From Alphaproteobacteria bacterium (GTDB lineage Bacteria; Pseudomonadota; Alphaproteobacteria; TMED109): a DNA stretch of 64,000 nucleotides. Position numbers and translations under genes: made by a program. Where the stretch lies: positions 50,985 through 114,984 of the forward strand of contig JAJDZX010000037.1 of the NCBI GenBank assembly GCA_022824395.1, written 5' to 3'. This document shows, in pieces, positions 1 through 18,898 of this stretch (its first letter is position 1; the number at the start of each line of letters is the position of its first letter). The notes below the pieces were generated by a model, which was not told the DNA's origin, ran no database searches, and was given only the letters and a program-made list of their open reading frames with translations.

Positions 1-112
1 TCGTGGCCTGCCGGCTGACCCGGAATACGACCTGATTGTGCTCCAGCGCCGCCGACGATTTCTCGGTCACCAGGGGCCGGAGCACGATCTCACAGGACCG
101 CGAGACGTTCAT
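1..112 (-). CDS. rplW: 50S ribosomal protein L23 (5' part only)
   Basis: Only the first 37 codons lie in the window; the gene continues past the left edge. The reading frame starts with ATG at 112 and gives a short basic N-terminus followed by LRPLVTEKS, the hallmark I.P..TEKS segment of L23, which binds 23S rRNA near the peptide exit tunnel. The start codon overlaps the rplD stop by four bases (ATGA), the usual coupling in the S10 operon, and this makes the assignment firm although the piece is short. Confidence 0.9.
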   Translation of the reverse strand, partial: MNVSRSCEIVLRPLVTEKSSAALEHNQVVFRVSRQAT

Positions 113-729
113 GACAGTCGCTCCTCGAGTGCGCGAATGGCTTCGGGGACGAGTACCAACTTCTCATGCCGAAGAATGTCGTAGACATTCGCTCCCTGCA
201 CCGGTAAGCAATCGATGCCCGGCAGATTCGCGGCGGCGCGGCGGAAAGCCGGATCCACCTCGCCGCCCGCGACGACCAGCGCGCGCCGGACATCCAGCGC
301 ATGGAGCTTCGCCGCGAGGACCTTCGTCTGCGGCGTAGGCAGCGCCAATGAGTCCAGGACGATCACCTGTTGCTCCGCCACCTTCGCCGAGAGCGCGCAA
401 CGGAGCGCCATCCGCCGTACCTTCTTCGGCAGCGAGTGGGCGTGGCTCCTGGGGCGGGGACCGTGCACGGCGCCGCCGCCCCGGAAAATCACCGCCTTCC
501 GGGAGCTGTGCCGCGCCCGGCCGGTTCCCTTCTGCCGCCACATCTTCGCGGTCGTTCCCGTGACCTCTCCCCGCTCGCGGGCCTTCCGCGTGCCCCGGCG
601 GCGGCGCGCGAGCTGGTAGTTCACCATCCGGTGGAGGATGTCCTTGCGCACCTCCACCGCGAACACGGCATCCGCGAGCTCGGTCTCGCCGGTCTTCTCG
701 TTGTCGAGCGTGCGAACGTCGAGCTTCAC
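109..729 (-). CDS. rplD: 50S ribosomal protein L4
   Basis: L4 is a primary 23S rRNA binder with a loop that reaches into the exit tunnel. The 206-residue product has the family signature MWRQKGTGRARHSS at about residues 60-73, followed by the RGGGAVHGPRPR tunnel-loop segment. I chose the GTG at 729 because GAGGAG lies seven bases upstream and the protein then begins KLDVRTLD as other L4 proteins do; the frame stays open further upstream but only over rplC sequence. rplC ends four bases before this start and rplW overlaps the stop, so the three are read from one mRNA. Confidence 0.95.
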   Translation of the reverse strand: MKLDVRTLDNEKTGETELADAVFAVEVRKDILHRMVNYQLARRRRGTRKARERGEVTGTTAKMWRQKGTGRARHSSRKAVIFRGGGAVHGPRPRSHAHSLPKKVRRMALRCALSAKVAEQQVIVLDSLALPTPQTKVLAAKLHALDVRRALVVAGGEVDPAFRRAAANLPGIDCLPVQGANVYDILRHEKLVLVPEAIRALEERLS

Positions 730-733
730 TGCA

Positions 734-1498
734 TCACTCCTCGTTCGTCGCCTCGGCCGTATCCGGCGGCGCCACGCTTTCCTCCGGCTGGTCCGCTGCA
801 TCGTCCGCGGCCGGCGCGGCGGCCTGCTCCTCGATCCCGGCCGGAAACGGCACGCCAGGGGGTAGTGCCCGCTTGACCGCGTCCGACAGCGCCAGCCAGC
901 TCCCCGGCGCACCGGGCACACCGCCCTTCACCAGGATCACGCCGTGTTCCTCGTCCGTCGACACCACCTCGAGGTTCTGGACGGTCCGTTGCCGGGCGCC
1001 CATCTGCCCCGCCATCTTCTTGCCCTTGAAGACCCGGCCAGGGTCCTGGCTGTTGCCAGTGGAACCGTGGCTTCGATGCGAGATCGACACGCCGTGCGAA
1101 GCGCGCAGACCGCCGAAGTTGTGGCGCTTCATGGCGCCGGCGAAACCCTTGCCGATGGTCACACCGCGCGCATCCACGTACTGGCCGACCACAAAGTGGC
1201 TGGACCGGAAGCGGCTGCCCGGCTCGAGCAGGTTCTCGGCCGAAACCCGGAACTCGCGGACATGACGCTTCAGCGCCACCCCGCCCTTCTCGGCTGCCGC
1301 GCGCTGCGGCTTGGCCACGTTGCGGGGAGCGACGCTGCCTGCACCCACCTGGACCGCGCTGTAGCCGTCCCGTTCCGGGGTGCGCTGTCCGACCACCTCG
1401 CAGCCTTCCAGCGAGAGCACCGTGACGGGACAGTGCCGACCATCGTCGAGGAAGAGGCGGGTCATGCCCAGCTTGCGTACGAGAACTCCGGATCGCAT
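734..1498 (-). CDS. rplC: 50S ribosomal protein L3
   Basis: L3 nucleates 50S assembly and approaches the peptidyl-transferase centre. The 254-residue protein contains the expected [13 protein letters not shown]-terminus, the [15 protein letters not shown] block and the [28 protein letters not shown] block with the glutamine that is methylated in many bacteria. It is longer than E. coli L3 (209) because of an acidic, Ala/Asp/Glu-rich tail after about residue 215, which I read as lineage-specific and probably disordered. Four bases separate its ATG from the rpsJ stop. Confidence 0.95.
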   Translation of the reverse strand: MRSGVLVRKLGMTRLFLDDGRHCPVTVLSLEGCEVVGQRTPERDGYSAVQVGAGSVAPRNVAKPQRAAAEKGGVALKRHVREFRVSAENLLEPGSRFRSSHFVVGQYVDARGVTIGKGFAGAMKRHNFGGLRASHGVSISHRSHGSTGNSQDPGRVFKGKKMAGQMGARQRTVQNLEVVSTDEEHGVILVKGGVPGAPGSWLALSDAVKRALPPGVPFPAGIEEQAAAPAADDAADQPEESVAPPDTAEATNEE

Positions 1499-1502
1499 CG
1501 CT

Positions 1503-1814
<312 letters not shown>

Positions 1815-1837
1815 CGTCCTCTCCGCCCCGACCTCGC

Positions 1838-3022
1838 CTAAGCGAGGATTTTGGTCACGACCCCGGAGGCGACCGTTCGGCCACCCTCGCGAATCGCGAA
1901 CCGGAGCCCCTCCTCCATCGCAATGGGCGCAATCAGTTCGCCCTGCAGCTCCACGTTGTCGCCGGGCATGACCATCTCGGTCCCTTCCGGCAGGCCCACG
2001 TTCCCCGTGACGTCGGTCGTCCGGAAATAGAACTGCGGCCGGTAGTTCTTGAAGAACGGCGTGTGCCGCCCCCCCTCCTCCTTGGTGAGCACGTAGGTCT
2101 CGGCGAGGAACCTGGTGTGCGGCGTGATGGACCCGGGCCTCGACAGCACCTGCCCGCGCTCCACGCCTGTGCGCTCGACACCGCGGAGAAGCACGCCGAT
2201 GTTGTCGCCAGCCTGGCCCTGATCGAGCAGCTTGCGGAACATCTCGACGCCCGTGCAGGTGGTCTTCTCGGTTTCCCTGACGCCGACGATCTCGACCTCA
2301 TCGCCGACCTTGACGATGCCGCGTTCCACCCGGCCCGTGACGACGGTGCCACGGCCGGAGATCGAGAAGACGTCCTCGATCGGCATCAGGAACGCGCCGT
2401 CGATGGGACGGTCCGGCTCCGGCACGTACTCGTCGACCGCCTGCATCAGCTCCAGCACGGACGCCTCGCCCGCCTCGTCGCCTTCCAGCGCCTGCAGGGC
2501 GGAGCCCCGCAGCACGGGAATGTCGTCGCCGGGGAAGTCGTACTCGGACAGCAGTTCGCGGACCTCGAGTTCCACGAGGTCGAGCAGCTCCTCGTCGTCC
2601 ACCTGGTCAACCTTGTTGAGGTACACCACCAGCGCCGGCACGCCGACCTGCCGCGCGAGCAGGATGTGCTCGCGCGTCTGCGGCATGGGCCCGTCGGCCG
2701 CGGACACGACCAGGATGGCCCCGTCCATCTGCGCTGCGCCGGTGATCATGTTCTTCACGTAGTCGGCATGCCCGGGGCAGTCGACGTGCGCGTAATGCCG
2801 GGCGTCGGTCTCGTACTCCACGTGGGCCGTGTTGATCGTGATGCCGCGTTCTTTTTCTTCCGGCGCCCGATCGATTTCCTCGTATCCGACGAACTCCGCG
2901 CCGCCGCGCGCCGCCAGCACGCGGGTGATGGCTGCGGTCAGCGTGGTCTTGCCGTGGTCAACATGGCCAATCGTGCCCACGTTGACGTGCGGCTTGGTCC
3001 GTTCGAATTTCTCTTTGGCCAT
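1838..3022 (-). CDS. tuf: Elongation factor Tu
   Basis: EF-Tu carries aminoacyl-tRNA to the ribosome as a GTP complex. The 394-residue protein has the G1 loop GHVDHGKTT near residue 19, switch [16 protein letters not shown]3 DCPGHADY with the catalytic histidine, G4 NKVD and G5 GSAL, followed by domains 2 and 3 ending VVTKILA. Length and motifs are standard. It sits between fusA (26-base gap) and rpsJ. Alphaproteobacteria often carry a second tuf elsewhere, which cannot be judged from this window. Confidence 0.97.
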   Translation of the reverse strand: MAKEKFERTKPHVNVGTIGHVDHGKTTLTAAITRVLAARGGAEFVGYEEIDRAPEEKERGITINTAHVEYETDARHYAHVDCPGHADYVKNMITGAAQMDGAILVVSAADGPMPQTREHILLARQVGVPALVVYLNKVDQVDDEELLDLVELEVRELLSEYDFPGDDIPVLRGSALQALEGDEAGEASVLELMQAVDEYVPEPDRPIDGAFLMPIEDVFSISGRGTVVTGRVERGIVKVGDEVEIVGVRETEKTTCTGVEMFRKLLDQGQAGDNIGVLLRGVERTGVERGQVLSRPGSITPHTRFLAETYVLTKEEGGRHTPFFKNYRPQFYFRTTDVTGNVGLPEGTEMVMPGDNVELQGELIAPIAMEEGLRFAIREGGRTVASGVVTKILA

Positions 3023-3048
3023 TGCCTACTTCTCCTTCATTCGCGCGC

Positions 3049-5124
<2,076 letters not shown>

Positions 5125-5140
5125 GTTTCTTCTCCGGCCG

Positions 5141-5611
5141 CTACCAGCGGTAATGCGAGAACGCGCGGTTCGCGCGAGCCATGCTGTGGGTGTTTTCGCG
5201 CTTCTTGTAGGCCGCACCGCGAGCGGACGCGGCGTCGGCAAACTCGCTGGCCAGGCGGTCGCGCATGGTGCGCTCGGAGCGCGCCCGCGCCGCCTCAATC
5301 AGCCATCGAATGGCGAGCGCCTGGCGTCGGGCCGGACGGACTTCGACCGGAATCTGGTAGGTCGAACCGCCGACCCGGCGGGATCGCGTCTCGACGTCCG
5401 GCTTGATGTTTTCAACCGCCTGACGGAACACGGTCAGCGGGTCTTGATTGGTGCGCTCCGCGACACGATCGAAGGCGCCGTACAGCACCCGCTCGGCCAC
5501 CGACTTGGCGCCGCCGCGCATTAGCGCGTGGGTGAACTTCGTGACCATGACGTCGCCGTAACGCGGGTCCGGCAGGACCTCGCGTGGGCTCGCGCGATGC
5601 CGTCGTGACAT
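5141..5611 (-). CDS. rpsG: 30S ribosomal protein S7
   Basis: S7 organises the 3' domain of 16S rRNA near the E site. Starting at the ATG at 5611 the protein is 156 residues, the standard length, beginning [20 protein letters not shown] and containing VNKFMN-equivalent [16 protein letters not shown] and the [25 protein letters not shown] block. An open frame continues upstream of 5611 but only through the end of rpsL. It is 16 bases upstream of fusA and 19 downstream of rpsL. Confidence 0.96.
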   Translation of the reverse strand: MSRRHRASPREVLPDPRYGDVMVTKFTHALMRGGAKSVAERVLYGAFDRVAERTNQDPLTVFRQAVENIKPDVETRSRRVGGSTYQIPVEVRPARRQALAIRWLIEAARARSERTMRDRLASEFADAASARGAAYKKRENTHSMARANRAFSHYRW

Positions 5612-5630
5612 GAGAAAGGGCTCCGCTCGA

Positions 5631-6002
<372 letters not shown>

Positions 6003-6154
6003 AGATGCCTCAATTCCGAACCCGTGGGGGTTCATGCGAAAACGGACCGATCCGGGTCACGCTGTCGGCGTGACGCGGCGGTCCACCCAACGTTTGCTTC
6101 GACTGAACCACGGGCGTGCGCCAGCGAAGGCATTCACCCCGCGTGGTGGGCCGC

Positions 6155-6183
6155 ACCGTAAGCCGTTAGTCCCTTCGCGTCAA
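6155..6183 (-). promoter_or_regulatory. Candidate sigma-70 promoter for rpsL-fusA-tuf
   Basis: On the minus strand TTGACG (6183-6178) and TACGGT (6160-6155) are separated by exactly 17 bases, about 150 bases upstream of the rpsL start and just downstream of the rpoC hairpin. The -35 is 5/6 to consensus; the -10 is weaker. It would let the ribosomal genes be transcribed independently of rpoBC. Confidence 0.45.
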
Positions 6184-6216
6184 GCGTTTTCTTGGGATGT
6201 GCGGTCGCGGCACGAG

Positions 6217-6249
6217 CATCCCGGCGGCCCGGATTCGGCCGCCGGGATG
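6217..6249 (-). terminator. Strong hairpin between rpoC and rpsL
   Basis: A perfect 13-base inverted repeat (CATCCCGGCGGCC / GGCCGCCGGGATG) with a seven-base loop begins 17 bases after the rpoC stop. It has no following T-run, so it may be an RNA 3' end stabiliser, a processing site or an attenuator rather than a classical intrinsic terminator. Confidence 0.5.
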
Positions 6250-6265
6250 GCGTGGTCAGGTGCCC

Positions 6266-15188
<8,923 letters not shown>

Positions 15189-15569
15189 CAAGTTCCCCCG
15201 GGCCCACACGAAACTGCCCGGACGGGGTGCACGGCAGACTCGGCGTCCGAACGCCGCCGCACGCGGCGCTGCACGCGCAAGCAATCACGCCGCGTCCCCA
15301 GGGGAAGACGGCGTAATTGTATCGTCAATCCGTAGTAGCCCAGCGCATCCGGGGCGATCGCCTAACCCGTAACCTAGCGCATTTGCACGCGATAGGCAAC
15401 CTCCGGGACCGTCACGCCCGCGTCGATTGGCCGCGCCCGCCGGGCCTCCTGGCCACGATTAGGTCCTGCGTACTGCGTGGGCAAGTGGCAGCATCACGGC
15501 GCACATTAGCAACAACCGCCTGCCGTCCGGCGCCCGGACGGCCGCGCGTCGCAGGGCTTCCGCCGCCAG
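15189..15569. other. rpoB leader and intergenic region
   Basis: This 381-base stretch should hold the rpoB promoter because the upstream gene ends in a hairpin and no rplJ/rplL genes are present. On the minus strand TACAAT (15321-15316) is a good -10 candidate 128 bases before the start, but I see no convincing -35 at 16-18 bases; TTGCCT-17-TAGGTT further upstream is a weaker alternative. No open frame here resembles a gene, and no ribosomal-protein leader structure could be recognised by eye. Confidence 0.4.
15522..15542 (-). terminator. Hairpin after the dehydrogenase gene
   Basis: A 9-base perfect stem with a 3-base loop (GCCGTCCGG / CCGGACGGC) lies 28 bases beyond the stop codon of the decarboxylating dehydrogenase. 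There is no T-run after it. It probably marks the end of that operon before rpoB. Confidence 0.4.
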
Positions 15570-16634
15570 TCAGGCGATGGCCGCCTCCACGGCCTCGCCG
15601 ATATCGCGGGTGGTGGCGGTGCCGCCCATGTCCGGTGTGCGCGGGCCTTCCGCGACCACGGCCTCGACCGCGCGGACCACGGCGGCGGCGGCCGCCTGCT
15701 GTCCCAGGTGGTCCAGCATCATCGCGCCGGACCAGATCTGGCCGATGGGGTTGGCGATGCCGCGCCCTGCGATGTCGGGGGCCGAGCCGTGCACCGGCTC
15801 GAACATCGATGGGGCTTCCCGGCTGGGGTTGAGATTCGCCGAGGGCGCAATGCCGATGGTACCGGCCACCGCGGGCCCCAGATCCGAAAGGATGTCGCCG
15901 AACAGGTTGGACCCGACCACCACGTCGAACCAGTCCGGATGCAGCACGAAGTGGGCCGCGAGAATGTCGATGTGGAACTGCGCCGTCCCGATGTCCGGAA
16001 AGCGCTGTTTTGCCGCCGCGAACCGCTCGTCCCAGTACGGCATGGTATGCACGATCCCGTTCGACTTGGTCGCGGAGGTCACGTGCCGGGCAGGGCGGGT
16101 CGCGGCGAGCTCGAAGGCCCAGTCGAGCACCCGGTCCACCCCCCGCCTCGTGAAGATGCTTTCCTGCATCGCCATCTCGTCGTCGGTGCCCGCATAAAGC
16201 CGCCCGCCGACCTCCGAGTACTCTCCCTCCACGTTCTCCCGCACCACGACGAAGTCGATGTCGGCGGGCCCGCGATCGCGGAGCGGCGGCTGCATCCCGT
16301 CGAGTACGCGCACCGGGCGCACGTTGATGTACTGGTCGAAGCGCCGGCGGATGGGGATGAGCAGCCCCCAGAGCGAAATGTGGTCCGGCACCCCCGGAAA
16401 CCCCACGGCCCCCAGGAAGATGGCGTCATGGCCGGCGATCTGGTCGAGGCCGTCGACCGGCATCATCCGGCCGGTCGCATGGTAGGTCTCGCAGCTCCAC
16501 GGGAACGAGTCCCAGTCGAACGCGAAACCGTACCGCCGCGCCGCCGCGTCCAGCACGCGCATGCCCTCCGGCACGACCTCCTGCCCGATCCCGTCGCCGG
16601 GAATCACCGCAATCCGATATCGCTCCGAGGTCAT
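15570..16634 (-). CDS. Tartrate / D-malate type decarboxylating dehydrogenase
   Basis: NAD-dependent beta-decarboxylating dehydrogenase of the isocitrate/3-isopropylmalate fold. I start it at the ATG at 16634, which follows AGGAGG by seven bases; an upstream in-frame start adds 12 unconserved residues. The 354-residue chain begins RIAVIPGDGIGQEV, has the YxxxRPVR substrate loop as YINVRPVRVLDG, VVVRENVEGEYSEVGG, the catalytic-lysine region SATKSNGIVH, the metal-binding region VGSNLFGDILSDLGPAVAGTIGIAPSANL and FEPVHGSAPDIAGRGIANPIGQIWS. These features, including WGLLIPIRRRFDQY, fit the TtuC/DmlA branch rather than LeuB or Icd; the exact substrate (tartrate, D-malate, 3-isopropylmalate-like) is not fixed by sequence. 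It is the last gene of a three-gene operon with a gamma-carbonic-anhydrase-like protein. Confidence 0.85.
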   Translation of the reverse strand: MTSERYRIAVIPGDGIGQEVVPEGMRVLDAAARRYGFAFDWDSFPWSCETYHATGRMMPVDGLDQIAGHDAIFLGAVGFPGVPDHISLWGLLIPIRRRFDQYINVRPVRVLDGMQPPLRDRGPADIDFVVVRENVEGEYSEVGGRLYAGTDDEMAMQESIFTRRGVDRVLDWAFELAATRPARHVTSATKSNGIVHTMPYWDERFAAAKQRFPDIGTAQFHIDILAAHFVLHPDWFDVVVGSNLFGDILSDLGPAVAGTIGIAPSANLNPSREAPSMFEPVHGSAPDIAGRGIANPIGQIWSGAMMLDHLGQQAAAAAVVRAVEAVVAEGPRTPDMGGTATTRDIGEAVEAAIA

Positions 16635-16680
16635 ACCGCCCTCCTTCCGGAGCCGGAGCGTCGGTGGCACCGGCCCCCCA

Positions 16681-16830
16681 TCACGCCGCGTTGAGCCATA
16701 CCACCGCGCCGAACACCACGATCGCGATGGCCATCACCAGCAGGGTCCGACGCACGCCGCGCACCAGCGCGGGAAACACGAGCCGCAGGAGCAGCGCGGC
16801 CGCGATCGCGACCGCGAACTTCAGGATCAC
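16681..16830 (-). CDS. Small 49-residue membrane protein
   Basis: Short gene starting at GTG 16830, whose start overlaps the stop of the upstream gene as GTGA, an arrangement that supports translational coupling. The product is strongly hydrophobic: two stretches (about residues 3-19 and 30-47) separated by the basic loop RGVRRT, predicting a two-helix hairpin in the inner membrane, ending WLNAA. I do not recognise the family. It is followed after 46 bases by the decarboxylating dehydrogenase. Its size and position between two enzymes suggest an accessory or anchoring role, which is only an inference. Confidence 0.6.
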   Translation of the reverse strand: MILKFAVAIAAALLLRLVFPALVRGVRRTLLVMAIAIVVFGAVVWLNAA

Positions 16831-17918
16831 GCGCCGGGCCCGCCAGCCTGATAGTCGCGCGCATACCCCTCGTACGTCTCCTTGCCGCGCCGGAACGCGT
16901 CGGCCTCGGCGGGCCGGACTTCCCGAAACGGCTCGGCGGGCCGACCCGCCCAGATCCAGCCCGCGCGCACCACGGTGCCGGGCGCCACCCACGCCCGCGC
17001 GCCGACGAGCGCATCGTCCTCGACGGTGACATCCGCGCAGACCGTCGACCCCATGCCGATCAGGCACCGGTTCCCGACCCGGCAGGCCGCCAGGCGCACG
17101 TTGTGGCCGATCGTCACGTCGTCACCGATCTCCGCCGCCGCGCCCGCCTCCGTCACGTCGATGAAGGAGTTGTCCTGCACGTTGGTCCGGTCGCCCACCA
17201 CGATGCGCCCCCGCCCCGCGCGCAGGGCAGTGGAAAACCACACGCTGGAGCCGCGCCCGAGCCGGATGTCCCCCCACAGGGCCGCGGTCGGGGCAAGGTA
17301 CACGCCGGCGGGCACGACCGGTGACGTCCCGTTCCCCGCGTGCAGCGGTCCGCTGGCGCCGGACGGACGGAACGCCGTGTCGTCGAGCGGTGGGAGCGGG
17401 TCGTCGTCGGTCGCCGTCGCCGTCGACGGCGCGGACCGCCGCACGGCCGCCGCCAGTTCCGCCGCCTCGCCACGGGCCAATGCCCGGACCGGCCGGGCCG
17501 GGGACCCGGCGAACAACCAGCCGCCGGCCAGCGTCTTGCCCGGGGGCACCAAGGCGCCGGCGGCGATGACCGCGCCGGCACCGACCACCGAGTGGTCCAT
17601 CACGACCGCGGCATCGCCAACGACGACGCCGTCCTCGAGCGTGCAGCCATGTACCAGGGCGTAGCGGCCGACGGTCACCCCGGCGCCCACCATGGACCCG
17701 CGATCGTAGTCGGCAATATGCACCGTGGACCTGGCGCCGAGCCAGGACCTGGGGCCGATCGTGATCCGTTCGCCGTCGGCGCGCAGCACGGCGAGCCGGC
17801 CCAGCTCCACCGAATCCGCGATGTCGGCACGGCCGATGACGACTGCCCCGGGCCCGCTTCGCAGCCGCGGCCCGACGACCGGCCGGTACTCCCGGTAGCG
17901 CAACACGGCGCCAACCAT
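16827..17918 (-). CDS. Tandem gamma-carbonic-anhydrase-like left-handed beta-helix protein
   Basis: A 363-residue protein made of two gamma-carbonic-anhydrase/YrdA-like hexapeptide-repeat units (about residues 1-150 and 200-363) joined by a Pro/Asp/Ser-rich linker. Start: ATG at 17918 after GGGAGGGC. In a normal single-domain enzyme three histidines bind zinc: one in the SVVHV strand and two in VGHNAVLHGC. Here unit 1 keeps the first (H67, STVHI) and third (H90, ALVHGC) but has R85 at the second; unit 2 has D254 and A277 at those two but keeps the second (H272, TIGHNV). Unit 2 also retains NVQDNS, unit 1 the LRAD pair. A zinc site could therefore form only between the two kinds of unit. Each half ends with the family's AGSPARPVR / AGRPAEPFR motif. 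First gene of an operon with a small membrane protein and a CO2-releasing dehydrogenase. Confidence 0.85.
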   Translation of the reverse strand: MVGAVLRYREYRPVVGPRLRSGPGAVVIGRADIADSVELGRLAVLRADGERITIGPRSWLGARSTVHIADYDRGSMVGAGVTVGRYALVHGCTLEDGVVVGDAAVVMDHSVVGAGAVIAAGALVPPGKTLAGGWLFAGSPARPVRALARGEAAELAAAVRRSAPSTATATDDDPLPPLDDTAFRPSGASGPLHAGNGTSPVVPAGVYLAPTAALWGDIRLGRGSSVWFSTALRAGRGRIVVGDRTNVQDNSFIDVTEAGAAAEIGDDVTIGHNVRLAACRVGNRCLIGMGSTVCADVTVEDDALVGARAWVAPGTVVRAGWIWAGRPAEPFREVRPAEADAFRRGKETYEGYARDYQAGGPGA

Positions 17919-18050
17919 GCGGTGCCCTCCCCCGCGCGAATTCGACCCCCGAGCATACGGTCGACCGGCCGCAGTGTGTGGTCGTGTGATATAAGCGACC
18001 GACGGTCCCGACCCGATCGGGGCCACCGCCGCCACGGAGTGCTGACCAAC

Positions 18051-18599
18051 GTGTCCCGTCCCGCCTTCCGCACCGTCGCCGGCATGCTCGCCCTCCCGCT
18101 CCTGCTGGTGGGGCTCGGCCCCGTCGCGCTCACCGCCTGCAGCGGGCCCGTCGAGATCACTCCCCCGCCGGAGACGCCCGCCGACAAGGCGAGGCGCGAG
18201 CGCCTCGAGGCCCAGGGGATCACCCCCGGGTTTTCCCTCTCCGGGATCTTCGGCGGGGACGGCGACTCGGCGGCTGGCGTGCGCATGGCGATCAACCCGC
18301 ACCTGTGGCGGGCGTCGCTGGAGATTCTCGATTTCCTGCCCCTGGATTCGGTCGATTCGGTCGGCGGCGTGATCATCACCGAATGGACCGAGCTGGCCGA
18401 CGCTCCGAACGAGGAGATGAAAGTCGTCGCCCGGATCACGGGCCAGGAGCTTGCCGTCAGCAACCTGCGGGTCCGCATCTATCGGAGGGTGCGCGGAGAC
18501 GACGGCACGATGGAGGCCGCCGCTGTTGCCGCCGGCACGGAAACCGCACTCGAGGACCGGATCTTCACGCGCGCGCGGGCGTTGCTGGTGTCCCAGTAG
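18051..18599 (+). CDS. DUF3576-type lipoprotein
   Basis: The 182-residue product has a typical lipoprotein signal: basic start, hydrophobic core LALPLLLVGLGPVA and lipobox LTAC with the modifiable cysteine at residue 30. The mature part has GVRMAINPHLWRASLEILDFLPLDSVDSVGGVIITEWTE, which matches what I know of the DUF3576 family of alphaproteobacterial envelope lipoproteins; their role is unknown to me. I choose GTG 18051, with GGAG eleven bases upstream; GTG 18039 in the same frame is possible. It is divergent from the tandem gamma-carbonic-anhydrase gene (132-base gap with a TATAAG at 17990-17995 but no clear -35). Confidence 0.8.
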   Translation: MSRPAFRTVAGMLALPLLLVGLGPVALTACSGPVEITPPPETPADKARRERLEAQGITPGFSLSGIFGGDGDSAAGVRMAINPHLWRASLEILDFLPLDSVDSVGGVIITEWTELADAPNEEMKVVARITGQELAVSNLRVRIYRRVRGDDGTMEAAAVAAGTETALEDRIFTRARALLVSQ

Positions 18600-18735
18600 C
18601 GCCGCGGCATCCGCACCGGGCCAGCGAAACCGCCGCGATTCCCTCCCCGCGCCTCCCGCACGGCTGTCAAGCCGCGGGCGCCGGAGACGCTTGACCTCGG
18701 GCCCCCGGCGCGCCTACACATCGGCCCAACACTCT

Positions 18736-18812
18736 GGCGAGTGTAGCTCAGTGGTTAGAGCACCGGTTTGTGGTACCGGGGGTCGTGGGTTCAAGTCCCA
18801 TCACTCGCCCCA
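18736..18812 (+). tRNA. tRNA-His (GTG)
   Basis: Full cloverleaf: acceptor GCGAGTG pairs with CACTCGC, D-arm GCTCAGTGGTTAGAGC, anticodon stem CCGGT/ACCGG with loop TTGTGGT (anticodon GTG), T-arm GTGGGTTCAAGTCCCAT, and an encoded CCA at 18810-18812. The G at 18736 can pair with the discriminator C at 18809, giving the extra G-1 that marks histidine tRNA. It stands alone, between the lipoprotein gene and the convergent oxidoreductase gene. Confidence 0.97.
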
Positions 18813-18898
18813 AGACCCGTGGCCCGGCGGCCTTGGGTCGTCCCCTTGTTCGTCCCGATCCCCGACGCCCGACGGGCGGGCAAACCCGAGGTCGGCAA

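Noticed and set aside
15316..15328. TTGACG adjacent to TACAAT upstream of rpoB
   Set aside because: The two hexamers are only one base apart, so they cannot form one promoter; only the TACAAT is kept as a weak candidate.
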